Shown one piece after another: positions 1-9,202 of a stretch of DNA of 21,141 nucleotides (position 1 is the first letter of the stretch; each line of letters opens with the position of its first letter). The notes beneath the pieces were generated by a model that worked only from the letters and a program-made list of their open reading frames with translations, searched no databases and had not been told where the DNA came from. The position numbers and the translations under genes were made by a program. Source of the stretch: Echinostoma caproni (taxonomy: Eukaryota > Platyhelminthes > Trematoda > Plagiorchiida > Echinostomatidae); contig UZAN01040658.1 in the NCBI GenBank assembly GCA_900618425.1, positions 2,317-23,457 on the forward strand. Reading direction: 5' to 3'.

Positions 1-339
1 GATTCCAATGTGGTTGCGGAGCGACCTATGTGGGCCGAACAGAGCGACAATTACGCAATCGGGTGGTGGAACATATTCCAAATTGGGTCCAAAATCAGTT
101 GACCGAATTGAGGTCAAGTCCGCCGCATAGAAACGACGGTCAAAACTACAAAACTCCGTCCTCAGCCATTGCTGGACATCTGCTGATGACGCAACACCAC
201 GTCGACCGAAGCACAGCGTTTCGAATTGTCTACAAGTCGCAAGATTGCTAAGGTTTGCTGAAGCAGCTGCCATTAATCGATGGAAGCCCCCCTGTGCCAG
301 CAAAAAGAACTGTATGTTAGTCTCTCCCTACCCTGGTGA
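1..339 (+). mobile_element. Penelope-like element, 3' end with GIY-YIG endonuclease (decayed)
   Basis: Reading from base 3, the translation contains CGCGATYVGRTERQLRNRVV followed by an EH-I-P-N-W motif. This is the cysteine-pair plus YVGRT pattern of the GIY-YIG endonuclease that ends Penelope-like retroelement proteins. The frame stops at 249-251. Moving to the next frame at about 240-247 restores the family's C-terminus: RLLRFAEAAAINRWKPPLCQ, then a short segment ending SLSLPW, with a TGA stop at 337-339. One frameshift therefore separates the two halves. Family knowledge: the element encodes a reverse transcriptase with this endonuclease, which nicks target DNA during insertion. The reverse transcriptase lies outside the window. 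The frameshift argues for a dead copy. The 3' boundary of the element beyond the stop is not visible; a pyrimidine-rich stretch at 340-400 may be its 3' untranslated part. Confidence 0.85.
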
Positions 340-1366
340 TATGGTCCTTTTACCCCTCCCTCTTTTATGTTTTGTCTGTTTTTAATGTATTTTACCTCAC
401 TCTGTTGCTATGCTAAAACCCTATAAAAACTTTGTATTTTCTGCAGTATGCACCATGTTGAGATGCAGTGAAATCGTCCTGGACATAAATCGTGCAGGAT
501 TGCAATATGGTCTTTTCTTTTCAAATTAATCTCGGGAGAGGCTTGTTTCAGTTTTCTCAAAGCAACTACTAGCTGATTGTTCAGTAGTTGCAAACAAACG
601 TCGAAAGTGCAATCTGGAAGAGGATTTTACTGATTTCGATCGTCAAAAATGAACTGATTATCACTCAAGACAATACCTGAGTAAATATGAATCGGTAATC
701 ATGTCCGGCCATGATGTGGGTTGGTTGGCACAAAGGCAACACACACTCCGATGGGACGCTGGATATGAATTACTGTATTCACTAATAAGAGCTAAGCCCC
801 TAACTAGTGCTTCCGGGTGTATGGTTGACTGGAAGAACTGAGAGTGAAGTTTGAAGGAAGTCCCAATCAATATCAATTATCCGAAACCACTACTCACAAG
901 TAACTGAGTTAGATATGAAGCAAAATCTTAATAGTTTATGTACTACAGAAGCTACTTATGGAAAGACAGCGAAATAGCTAATACGAAGATTTGGTAAAAT
1001 TTCATTAATTCAACAACCAGATATAGTATCAACATCATGAAAACCTTGTCGGTTGCCATCTTCGATAAAGATCAGCAAAAACTGGAGTGACTTCTGGCTC
1101 CTTATTTCGTGCTGTCTGTCAGAATATATAGCTCCATAAACATACCGGTAGAATGAGGGAAAGAGGTCTATTGTTATGCAACCCTAAGAACAAAATGAGA
1201 CTGTCAATGTTCGGTAACATTATTATTCAAGAATATTTTGAATGTTACAATGAAAATCAAAAGTTTCCAATCACACGAAAATGAGAGTAATGAAAAAATT
1301 ACAGGAATATCAGAGGCCTGGTTCGAGCTCAGGACTCCTCAACTGAGTTCGCGGCACTAGTCAGGG
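340..1366. other. No gene recognised; AT-rich spacer
   Basis: The first 60-100 bases are probably the Penelope-like 3' untranslated region, pyrimidine-rich with TTTT runs. The rest has only short open frames on both strands. One 71-codon minus-strand frame (661-876) and an overlapping plus frame at 700-840 have no family match that I recognise and no convincing splice or start context. A tRNA-like T-arm is listed separately at 1317-1333. Confidence 0.5.
1317..1333 (+). repeat. tRNA-like T-arm / Pol III B-box-like sequence
   Basis: CCTGGTTCGAGCTCAGG folds as a 5-bp stem (last pair G-T) around the 7-base loop TTCGAGC, which fits the tRNA T-loop consensus and the Pol III B box. I could not find a matching acceptor stem, D-arm or anticodon arm upstream, so this is not a tRNA gene. 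It could be a remnant of a tRNA-derived SINE or a chance match. Confidence 0.3.
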
Positions 1367-1567
1367 TTACTTTCTTTCTTTGTCTATACGTCTTCGTAAT
1401 GGATGTAAGTCTTCAAATAGCGCTGTTCTCGCGCAAGAATAGTGGGCACGATATACTTTCAGGTGGCAGGCTGTCTTATCTGGAGAACACAAACGATGTC
1501 GCACTGCTAAGTTACAGGTTTTTCTAAATGGTTTGATTGTAGTCGCGTTCGACGTGCGTTTTGCACA
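1367..1567 (-). mobile_element. Possible LINE reverse transcriptase C-terminal scrap
   Basis: A 66-codon frame without a start ATG is open on the minus strand and ends at TAA 1367-1369. Near its end it reads LKVYRAHYSCARTALFEDLH followed by P-L-R-R-R. This resembles the stretch in fluke LINEs where a K-x-RVYRA motif is followed by YGCETW and an E-D-x-x-RL segment, but several residues are missing and the upstream part matches only loosely (an N-L dipeptide at the expected spacing). It overlaps one arm of a 12-bp inverted repeat. It could equally be an unrelated open frame. Confidence 0.28.
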
Positions 1568-1641
1568 TCAAAAGTATAAAATACCGTTACAGGACAGATC
1601 TGGTTCAGTTCCTGACTTCATTCTAACTGTGTGTTCTCCAG
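1480..1641. repeat. 12-bp perfect inverted repeat, 138-bp spacer
   Basis: CTGGAGAACACA at 1480-1491 is the exact reverse complement of TGTGTTCTCCAG at 1630-1641. No clear target-site duplication flanks the arms, so a MITE-like interpretation is unsupported. The two arms are the only repeat structure that I see in this stretch. Confidence 0.6.
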
Positions 1642-1891
1642 CTGAAGGGGGCACATTCAGAAATTCATGAAACACATTGTACCTATGAAAACACATCTAC
1701 CGTACGTGAATTAACAACAAAAAATTATCGGAGTAAAGGTCAACTGCTATTTGATGAATAAATGCAAATGATTATACCAGGTTTCAACCTAATTAATCTG
1801 GAATGGTTGAGGAAAAAATTGGAGAGTAAAACATCGAACATGCAACTGTGTCAATATCGTTCAGTGAAAATCTTCCATAACGGATACTCAC
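1642..1891. other. Non-coding, probably intron downstream of the 1892-2455 exon
   Basis: AT-rich sequence with no recognisable family. It lies directly 3' (in minus-strand sense) of the donor site at 1886-1891, so it is probably the start of an intron. Confidence 0.4.
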
Positions 1892-2455
1892 GGAAGATTT
1901 CGTCTTGAAATTCGTGGAGATCATATCCGAAGTTTCACAAACCGCACAAGGAACCGGTTGATGAGCGACAGAAGGACTCATCTTGACAGCAGAAACGGCG
2001 TTAGAAACTGGAACGGTAGTCGATTCATTTTTCGGTGGACAGAGAACACAGCATTCTTTGGTTGTGGAGGCTGCTGTCTTAGGAAGTTCCCAGTTCGGAT
2101 AAACCCCTGTATCAATCAAGGTAAGGTGGAGTCCAGTCTTCGACACCTGATCGATCGGATTTTGTGTTTCTAAGGCGGTATTTGTGTGTGGTGTTGACGT
2201 GTTAGTGACTCGTTGATCTTGGGGCTGAGGCCTGCTGCTATCGCTTTGGGAAAACTCGATGGAAATGGGTTGATCAATGGCCGTAGTTGCGTGAACTGAG
2301 TTTGCTGAACTTCGGTACAGAAAGTGCTCATTGATGCGACAGGCAAAAAGTAAATCAAGAGAATCAGGCAGGCCCTGTTCCCGTAACGCGTGTAAGCGAA
2401 GAAAATGAGCCAATTGTTTGTTTTCCACCAGAGAAGAGGCACCAAAGTTATTACT
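1892..2455 (-). CDS. Internal coding exon of an unrecognised protein gene (188 codons, phase 0-0)
   Basis: On the minus strand a pyrimidine-rich tract ends in TTATTTCAG (acceptor at 2456-2458) and the frame stays open for 564 bases to a GTGAGT donor (1886-1891). Entry and exit are both phase 0. The exon begins with codons for SNNFGASSLVENKQLAHFLR and has a helical, leucine-rich start (about residues 8-40). A low-complexity Ser/Thr/Pro/Gln region follows, then cysteine pairs near residues 135-170 (ECCVLCPP and PCAVCET). The segment LREQGLPDSLDLLFACR resembles the helix of RGS domains (as in Axin) that carries an LDFWFAC motif, but the following residues do not continue that fold, so the RGS idea is weak. 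It shares strand and phase with the exons at 7909-8340 and 14589-14915. The open frame continues on both sides of the splice sites (from ATG 2503 to 1793), but those flanks read as intron. Confidence 0.55.
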
Positions 2456-2977
2456 CTGAAATAACGGTGGAGGATGCGAGGCCAGAAAAAAGGACCGAAT
2501 CAAAATTCTTACCGAAACGCAAAATGGGTCAATCAGTTTGTTTCTTATCAGTTCTGATTACGAAAGAAATCATTTAAGTTTCTCATTTTACAAGCCAAGC
2601 ACTACGGGGAAGATCAGAAGTTGGACGAAATAGGTTAGGAAAAACGATTTGGGGCATTCTGACTGATCGCAAACCACTGTTGTGATTCGTTAACACTTGA
2701 CAAGACGTTCAAGGGATCTGCGCAGTGTCATATTTAGCGTCCCGGGGAACGATTTTTCTAATGTCTAAAACGGTAGCACTGGTCTACAAATTCCATCATT
2801 TATATCTCCTTATATCACACCAATCTTTATAGATACGGAACCAAATGACCATGGCTTAAAGAAAAAATATAGGTATAGAAGCGGGGAAAATAAAACAGTA
2901 AACTTGAGAAGTAACAAATCTTTTGTTTGATTACTGTACGCAGTTTTGAACTTTTTATATTTCAGGGATTGTGCACA
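2456..2977. other. No gene seen; intron-like AT-rich sequence
   Basis: The minus-strand polypyrimidine tract and acceptor of the 1892-2455 exon sit at the left edge. Beyond that I see no open frame of note, no repeat and no RNA gene. The right end adjoins the 3' end of a minus-strand LINE. Confidence 0.5.
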
Positions 2978-4390
2978 TCAGAGGATGCATTTACGCCCCT
3001 GACTTCGGTTCGAAGCCATATCCCGCAGTCTCCAGCCAAAGACGATCTGAATCTTTGGGGCCCCAGCTGGGAAGGCTCAACGGAAGTCAAATCCGCGCAG
3101 TCTACTTAACCATTTGCGCCACGTCATAGCCTGAACACCTCGCTGTTTCTTCCAGCCTGGTCCGATGTCTGCAAATAGTGCACGATGTGGCAGATGTTGT
3201 TCAAGTATTCGTAGGACGTGCCCTAGCCACATAGGACGATGCTGTGAGATTATTTTGCTCAGCGAAAGACTATCTGATCCTAGCACCCGTCGTCTGTCTT
3301 CATCGTTATTCACCGGATGCTCCCACCATACTCGGGCGATGTTGCGCAAACAACGGTTGTCAAAGACGGATAGTCGTTGGACATGATCTGCTCGGTTGTG
3401 CAATACACAGCCATCAGTGAAAGGGATATTTCGCACTGGCGCCGGAGATGCTGCAGATTAGCAAACGCTAACCTAGCTTTGATCATGCGTCGAGAGATCT
3501 CCTCGTCCACACCTCCACCAGGCGTTATGCAACTCCTGAGGTAGACGTAGCTTTCGATTACTTTCAGGGTGTCATTACCTAACGAAAGTGCAGGAATGGG
3601 TTCCTCGCAATCCTGCAACAACATTTTGCACTTTGTAGGTGCAAATGACATACCATAGCGAGTAACCTTAATTGCCAAACGGTCCAACGACTCTTGAATC
3701 GGTGGTACGTTGTCACCCAGTAAGACAATATCATCTGTCTGGTTTTAATCGTCTGAACCGACCTCGTACCAAAACACGACCGTGTTCAAAATCGTATACA
3801 ATAAGGAGAGGCAGGCTTGAGTAGATCCTCACCAGAGGTAGGCAATAGTCATGGGATCGACCTGAATCCTATGATGTGAAAGGTGTGGTTTCCCTATGAG
3901 GTGACATCTCTTGTTTACCATAAGTTTGTGCTTGAGAGAAACAAATTGTGATCTGCACATAAGTGAAGTAGGCGCCCTTCGCTGTTTTCCGGGTTGTATG
4001 CGGGTGGTCTAGGTGGCTTACTGATTCGTCCAGGAATGCCAAGAGCGGCCTCAGCAATAACGGAGGGTTTCGAGCGAACGGTTTAAAGCAATCCAGAGAT
4101 ATCTTTGTATAAGTCATCCTCCACTTCACGGGAGTTGAAATCAGTGTCAGTGAATATAGGCAGAGAGCGATTAAACCGCGGCAGTTCGTTCTGCTGCTGT
4201 TGATTTGCACTGACCCCTTGAGAGGTACAGTGCACAATAGACCACTACGTTGGATCCAGCCCTGAAGGTAGCGCTGTTCTAATACAGCATAATCTTGAAG
4301 CCGACAACACCACGAGCGATAAACAACGAAGAGTAATGTAGAAGGATGAGGTCAGGTTTGAGAGATGCGGCGTGATAATTTAAGTTGCAT
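2978..4390 (-). mobile_element. RTE/SR2-like LINE with large internal deletion (endonuclease joined to reverse transcriptase C-terminus)
   Basis: Read on the minus strand. From about 4330 to 3745 several frames give decayed APE-type endonuclease: a segment with LKGSVQINSSRTNCR, then REVEDDLYKDISGLL, then EGRLLHLCADHNLFLSSTN, then a piece with R-I-Q-V-D where QIDH is expected, and DFEHGRVLVRGRFRRLK where the family has DSDHALVRAR. At 3735 the sequence jumps to DDIVLLGDNVPPIQESLDRL, the segment at and after the reverse transcriptase YADD motif. The downstream part then runs almost collinearly: an AFANLQHLRR segment, a frameshift near 3400, RLSVFDNRCLRNIARVWWEH, MWLGHVLRI, GWKKQRGVQAMTWRKWLSRL, LPSWGPKDSD and RDMASNRSQGRKCIL, with a stop at 2978-2980. 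Known for the family: the endonuclease nicks DNA and the reverse transcriptase copies RNA at the nick. Most of the reverse transcriptase (an estimated 300-400 residues) is missing. Frameshifts, stops and catalytic changes make the copy inactive. The 5' limit is fuzzy. Confidence 0.85.
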
Positions 4391-4648
4391 ATGGTACGCG
4401 TGTTTATGAGACACAAAGTCCACCTATATTGATAGTTTCAAGGGCTATGACCAAGGCCGTTTGTTCGCCGATGCAATAATGTGTGCGGGGATCGAATGAT
4501 GTTATGGGGAGAAAAGATGGTTCCCAAAGTGACAAAATATTCTTCGAGGTAACCCCCACCGACCAAGAAGCTACCGGTGGGGAACTCCAACCAAAGCCTT
4601 TGACTCAGAAGTCTGACCCACAGGACAGTCAATCGAAGATGTGAAGAA
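4391..4648. other. No gene recognised
   Basis: A 64-codon minus-strand frame (4438-4632) covers much of this stretch. It might be upstream sequence of the LINE ending at 4390, but I could not match it to the endonuclease domain or to any other family. Confidence 0.4.
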
Positions 4649-4858
4649 GTGACCGGAGTACCCGTGAGGAAGCTTCTACAGATTAGTCAAGTCAGACTTT
4701 GGAGTCTCGATTGTGTTATTTGTTGTCTAGTTAGTTGGTTATCAATCTGCGATTCGTGGTTTACTCTTGATCGCGTGTTCCTAGCGAGACTGGTGGATTT
4801 TGCACGAGACAACTTAATGGTTGAGGACTGCCAACTTAGGAGGATGGCAGATGTCTAA
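4649..4858 (+). mobile_element. Possible LINE endonuclease N-terminal scrap
   Basis: The 69-codon plus-strand frame begins with GVPVRKLLQISQ and continues DCVICCLVSWLSICDS. Fluke RTE-like LINEs open their endonuclease domain with a WNVRTLxQxGQ motif, followed some 16 residues later by DVCCLSETRIQDS. Here the two motifs occur in the right order but only about six residues apart, which implies a small deletion. The remaining residues (to a TAA at 4856-4858) do not match anything that I know. It lies on the strand opposite to the 2978-4390 LINE, so it would be a separate insertion. A chance open frame cannot be excluded. Confidence 0.4.
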
Positions 4859-4860
4859 TA

Positions 4861-5704
4861 AGATACAAAGACTTCTATCATCGGGAGGAAGCCTCTGCTC
4901 CTAAGTCCATCCAGTTTTCCGATCGGTAAGCTGTACAGCTTCCGTATTACTTGTCCGATCGTTTTACCAGACTCCTGAAATGCGACGTAAAACAACGGTA
5001 ACCGAGGTGAGGAAACAATCTCGAACAAACAGTTGAAAATCTACAAAGTGAACCCATACTAGTCAACGTATTACGCATGATTGGTTAAAGTAGGATAGTG
5101 GAGGCTGATTTAAGTAGAAGTAATTTTGGGATGCTGTGGCTGAAAATTAATAACAGCCGCTATCTAACATTCATGGTTGACCGCGATCCAGGCAAATGCT
5201 GATGAACAGGAAAACGGTTCTTATATCTAAAGTCAATAAAATGCTTCCAGCTTGGAAATCCGCTATGTTGTGTCAACAATCTGCCGCCTATTCACACAAA
5301 CCCAGTTGAACATACTGTTCTCCCATCTCGTGCGAACCATTAGTGTCATACATTCAACTGGTTGATCTGTGAACGTGGTGAGCATCAAAGATAAGTTCAA
5401 CCATCATACTTGATCTTTCAACAGAAACGATCAGACAACTATTTTATGGGTTTTAAGTCTGATTTGAATCCAGGATTGGGTTTGTTCGATGTGGAACAAC
5501 GTTAACATTCAGAAGTAGATAGGCATTAATGTGAATAGCCGAACTTGGTCTCTCTCCATGCCTTTGCTATTCTGTTGACGGATGATAGGGTTGCGTTACT
5601 CATTCATAGTTGATGTATTTCACGTGACAATATCCCACGTCATCTTGCATAATAAATAGTACATGTGCACCCTGTTAACAACTTTCACTCTTTTGTTCTT
5701 TCAG
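4861..5704. other. No gene recognised
   Basis: AT-rich sequence without a family match on either strand. The only structure seen is a short self-complementary GCTGTACAGC near 4930 and 8-bp complementary words CAGTTGAA / TTCAACTG near 5300-5360. The last 30 bases form a good plus-strand polypyrimidine tract and acceptor, treated with the next entry. Confidence 0.45.
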
Positions 5705-5821
5705 CTCTTAGTTGACTATCAGGATACGGTGAAGAAAAGAGATATTCACACGCCCAAATATTCTTCTGTCGGTAGCACCAAAACATTAATACAGTGCGCA
5801 GCGAAGCCAACTATTTTGTGA
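5705..5821 (+). CDS. Candidate terminal exon (38 codons), speculative
   Basis: A strong plus-strand acceptor (CTCTTTTGTTCTTTCAG, ending at 5704) is followed by an open phase-0 frame that starts LLVDYQDTVKKRDIHTPKYS and ends at TGA 5819-5821. The other two phases were not examined exhaustively. No product is recognised and no upstream partner exon was found on the plus strand within the window. The acceptor quality is the only real evidence; a short open frame of this length is common by chance. Confidence 0.2.
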   Translation, partial: LLVDYQDTVKKRDIHTPKYSSVGSTKTLIQCAAKPTIL

Positions 5822-7908
5822 GATTCGGTTGGATGAGTTCAAGCTTCAACTATCAGCATCTCAATCTATTCTGGCTTGGGATACGGAGCAATATTCCAGA
5901 TAGAAAAGGTTTAGCTCTGATGTACTAAAACAAAAATTCTGTCCTCTCGAGCTGACATCATTCAATTCCACGTTTATTCATAAAAGTTTTTGATTCCTTT
6001 TTACGAACCAATCAAATGTAAAAATAATCGTATTGATATAAAAGACCAGAGGCTTTTGATGCCATGAAAAAAAGACTGCACTTGTGGAGGGGGGTGCGGT
6101 TTACTGGTACTGTAAAGGACTACGAAAATGGAGCTGCGAAATAAACTTATGGGTGAATGAGGACTGACTACGACGATGCAATGGCAAGAACAGGCTGATT
6201 GTGATTGATCCTTCCGTGCTCATATTTACATCAGGATGCTTAGGAGCAATGGTCAGAAAGGCAGGGCCGTGAAAACAGATCGGATGTGATGAGACAAACG
6301 CGAGATGATGGACGGACGAACCACCGACAGAATGAAGTATGCAGATTCCCGGCTGGGATTTTACCGACTGTATCTGCCATGGTAAGCAATCGGTATCCTG
6401 TGCCTGTGTTGGGATGAGGAGCGTGGGCGTTGGTAGGCGGAAGTATCGCTGGTCGGTGGACAGCAGTAGACAAACACACAGGGGCAGATATACAATGGCA
6501 AAAAGAAGGATCAGATCATTGAGGATCACGTGATTGCGGCTTACATGAGGTGGGAGACGGTGGGATAACACGTGGCGGATAGCCCGGTATGGATGAAGAT
6601 GACTGTCGATGACACAATCCTACCGCGGGATTAAAAAGCGTGGGGAGGGGTTGCGGTACGGACGAGTAGGATAACGGCTGCCGGAAAGTCCATCCGGATC
6701 ACGGATTGTGAAATTGGATTGGATCGAGCCGATTAGACATGAAGGGATATGCAAACGCGATGTGAAAACCATGCTAGTTTTATCGATCGTCCAGCCATCA
6801 CATTGTGGCCATCAACCCTGCCACCGGCAGCCTTCGTGTGTTGGACTTGGGGTGGAGTGGGCAGACAGGAAGATTGGTCGAAACATTCAGTCAAATGCAT
6901 GCGATCGGGTCGACGTGGTGAGCGACGTAGGCACGGCTGGTGGCGATTTTTGCGTACATGTGCCTGATTCTGGACACCCGAATGTGTTTGTGTGTGTGCA
7001 CGCGCAAACCGACAAAAGCAGACATTAGATATAGACAGAACAGGACATACTCACGTGCATACGCACACACCCATGGTGGGATGACCAGCACATCACAGCA
7101 GATGACAGCTGCGGGGAGGCCAGGTGATCCGACTATTCGTGACCGAGGCAATCCGGACCACCACGCATGTGCGCGTACGAATATGTGAATAAGCGAGCCC
7201 GAGTGTCAGTCAGTGACAAAGTTTTAACGGATCGCTTCTGGAGAAGTTATCTAGCTTAAACATGTGTTGTATTGCGGGCAATTCATTTATATGCGGAAGT
7301 TATCGTCAATCTTTCCAATACAAGCCACATACGTATAGATCACGCGCAACTACGGATTACGGAAACAGCTACGTGGTGAAGACATTTTCAACCAAATATT
7401 GGAATTTGATTGAGCGTCGAACAGTCTTGCACATTATAAGTTACAAATGAACATGGAGGGGAAAACAGCCTGTAGAGTTATACAATTCAAGGGTACATAC
7501 ACTGTTCTTCAAAACGAAGCCAGACCCAAACGATGGCGTGTGTGTGTGTATGACGATTCGGTGTTTCCTTGTGAACAACAGAAAGGTAGTGGTCAGGTAG
7601 ATGTTAGGCTTCTCACTCGGTCAACTTTACATAACCCACTACTGAGTAGTTCAGCAGATTAAAGATCATACGATAAACGCGAGTACAGAGTTCATCGTAC
7701 AAAGAAAGATTCTAGCAAACCAGAAAGTGCATCCGTGGACAGAAAACAGAGCAGCGAAACGCAGTTTGACAAATTTGATTTAACTAAAGCTGTAAACTGG
7801 CATACCTAAACAAAAGCGACCATGACAGGACAGATTTAGTTTAAATAATATATACGTATGTATAGTGCAAACAAAGTAATCACCAATGAAAAATGGATGG
7901 AAGCTTAC
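5822..7908. other. Unassigned region with a locally GC-richer block
   Basis: From about 6060 to 7190 the sequence is visibly richer in G and C (roughly half by eye) than its neighbours. It carries alternating purine-pyrimidine tracts such as TGTGTTTGTGTGTGTGCACG near 6980-7003 and CACACA/CGCGTA words near 7060 and 7165. A 156-codon minus-strand frame (6101-6571) has a hydrophobic stretch near its start (LILLFAIVYLPLCVCLLL) but no homology or splice support. Plus frames at 7262-7450 and 7447-7662 are similarly unsupported. The left end (5822-6060) is AT-rich. The block could be an old repeat, an untranslated region or a CpG-rich regulatory stretch; I cannot decide. Confidence 0.4.
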
Positions 7909-8340
7909 AATGAATTTGTTCACTAAATCAGCATAGCGTGTTAACAATGAGGACCACTGACAGCGATTCAAAAGACAATCGGCAAACTCCTTGCATTGAT
8001 TCTGGCAACAACTTAACGTGTCATCTAACAACTTTGATGTGGACGAGGTCAGGGTTGTTTCACGCTTCGGTATTGCCGATGGACTGTTGTCTTCTCTGTC
8101 ACCTGCGACCGGGTCCGTGGAAGAATCTTCCAGAACAGCCGAATTACGACGGAACACACCCAAACTTGCTGCCCATGAGTCAGCGTCCAAATGCGCCGCA
8201 GTGCGATGACCTGACAAACTGGAGAGGAGACGAACACAGGTGCATCGGGGCTGACTGAGATCGTTCACCTCATTTGTGAATCGGAGCACATCTAATTCGG
8301 AGCGACTGAACGGAAGCGGAGCTTTGGAAATCAGAGCAGC
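7909..8340 (-). CDS. Internal coding exon of an unrecognised protein gene (144 codons, phase 0-0)
   Basis: The minus strand has the acceptor CCCGTTTTCTATTCAG (AG complement at 8341-8342), 432 open bases, and a GTAAGC donor at 7903-7908; both junctions are phase 0. The exon starts AALISKAPLPFSRSELDVLR and ends with codons for LLTRYADLVNKFI. The middle is rich in Ser, Asp and Thr and looks disordered (residues about 60-105). The last 35 residues, with a CCQNQC cysteine cluster then a helical stretch, look folded. I see no named domain and no signal peptide or membrane segment inside the exon. The hydrophobic residues found outside the splice sites in the same frame (from ATG 8469 down to 7780) read as translated intron. 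Same strand and phase as the exons at 1892-2455 and 14589-14915, so it is probably the same gene. Confidence 0.55.
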
Positions 8341-9202
8341 CTGAATAGAAAACGGGACAGAGTACAAGGAGGAGAAAAGCAGTTGTTGGAAATTATCTGT
8401 GTGGACTAAGTAAACTACTACTACTACTTTGAGTTCCCGTTGAAGTTTATAAAACCAATAACGTTGCACGTTCCTGAGTTGGTTTGGATTGACTAACCAC
8501 TCAGATGAAGGGGTAAACGGAATATTAGAAGCAGTGTGAATGTGAAGAAGATCGCGAATTGAGGTAGCTTAAGATCATACAGACATTGAGTAAATAAACG
8601 AGCGACATTTTTCACGCCACCGAGTGTATCTAACCATCATCCCGACCCCACGGAGCCATCGATGTGACCTAAATTTTAGAAATTTTTATACCTGCATATC
8701 ACGTCCGAGTTGGACCAACCTTGACTTTTTTAAATCCCTTAGAACAGACAGAAGGTTTAAAACTGGGACAAACACAGAAAGGAATTTGGAAACGCAATCA
8801 TATGAATAAAAAAGAAAGAATATAGGAACAGGCAAAGGAAGTATCACCAACACTTTGATCTTCGGAATGCATTCCCCCAAACGGAAATGATTCGGTGGCT
8901 TGATTGATGTCTGAGCAGTTGTTCGATCAGCAAACCTATAATAGAACTGCAAAAACTACAAAGATGACCGTTCTTTTACGGGGGGGGGGGGGGGGACGTA
9001 CTAGTCTTTTGCTTGACACAAAGTTAAAGCGGTCAAAAGAGTGGGTTTCGACGAGAACTCGCTATGCTGAGAGCGCTTTGTTGACATTTCTTGGTGGCGA
9101 GTGGATAAACGTGACTAGGTTTAATAATTAATATTCATCGGAAATGGATTCATTTCATTGAATTTGGTCACGTGAATTTGTTTGCATTTTTGTATTCTTT
9201 AG
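8341..9202. other. Intron-like sequence with short tracts
   Basis: Contains the acceptor region of the 7909-8340 exon, a short (ACT)n tract near 8414-8428 and a 16-base G run (listed separately). At 8692-8737 the minus strand has a pyrimidine-rich acceptor (GTCTGTTCTAAG) and a weak donor (GTATAA) bounding 46 bases. This is too weak to call as an exon. The right end carries a plus-strand acceptor described next. Confidence 0.4.
8980..8995 (+). repeat. Poly(G) run, 16 bases
   Basis: Sixteen consecutive G residues on the plus strand. Such a tract is a mononucleotide microsatellite, is able in principle to form a G-quadruplex, and is a frequent site of length error in assemblies. Confidence 0.95.

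Noticed and set aside
661..876. 71-codon minus-strand frame and an overlapping plus frame
   Set aside because: Neither strand gives a recognisable motif, and no start or splice context stands out.
1317..1345. A complete tRNA gene
   Set aside because: Only the T-arm is present; there is no pairing acceptor stem, D-arm or anticodon arm at proper distance.
3004..3026. GGTTCGAAGCC as a second Pol III B box
   Set aside because: It lies inside the minus-strand LINE C-terminus (antisense to the RDMASNRSQ codons), which explains the sequence.
2927..3386. Plus-strand frames at 2927-3109 and 3165-3386
   Set aside because: They are antisense shadows of the minus-strand LINE C-terminus.
6101..6571. 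156-codon minus-strand frame with a hydrophobic start
   Set aside because: No homology that I recognise, no splice sites, and overlapping open frames on the other strand in a GC-richer block where stops are scarcer.
8692..8737. 46-base micro-exon on the minus strand between TTCTAAG and GTATAA
   Set aside because: The donor is weak, the length is not a multiple of three while the neighbouring candidate exons are all phase 0-0, and there is no independent support.
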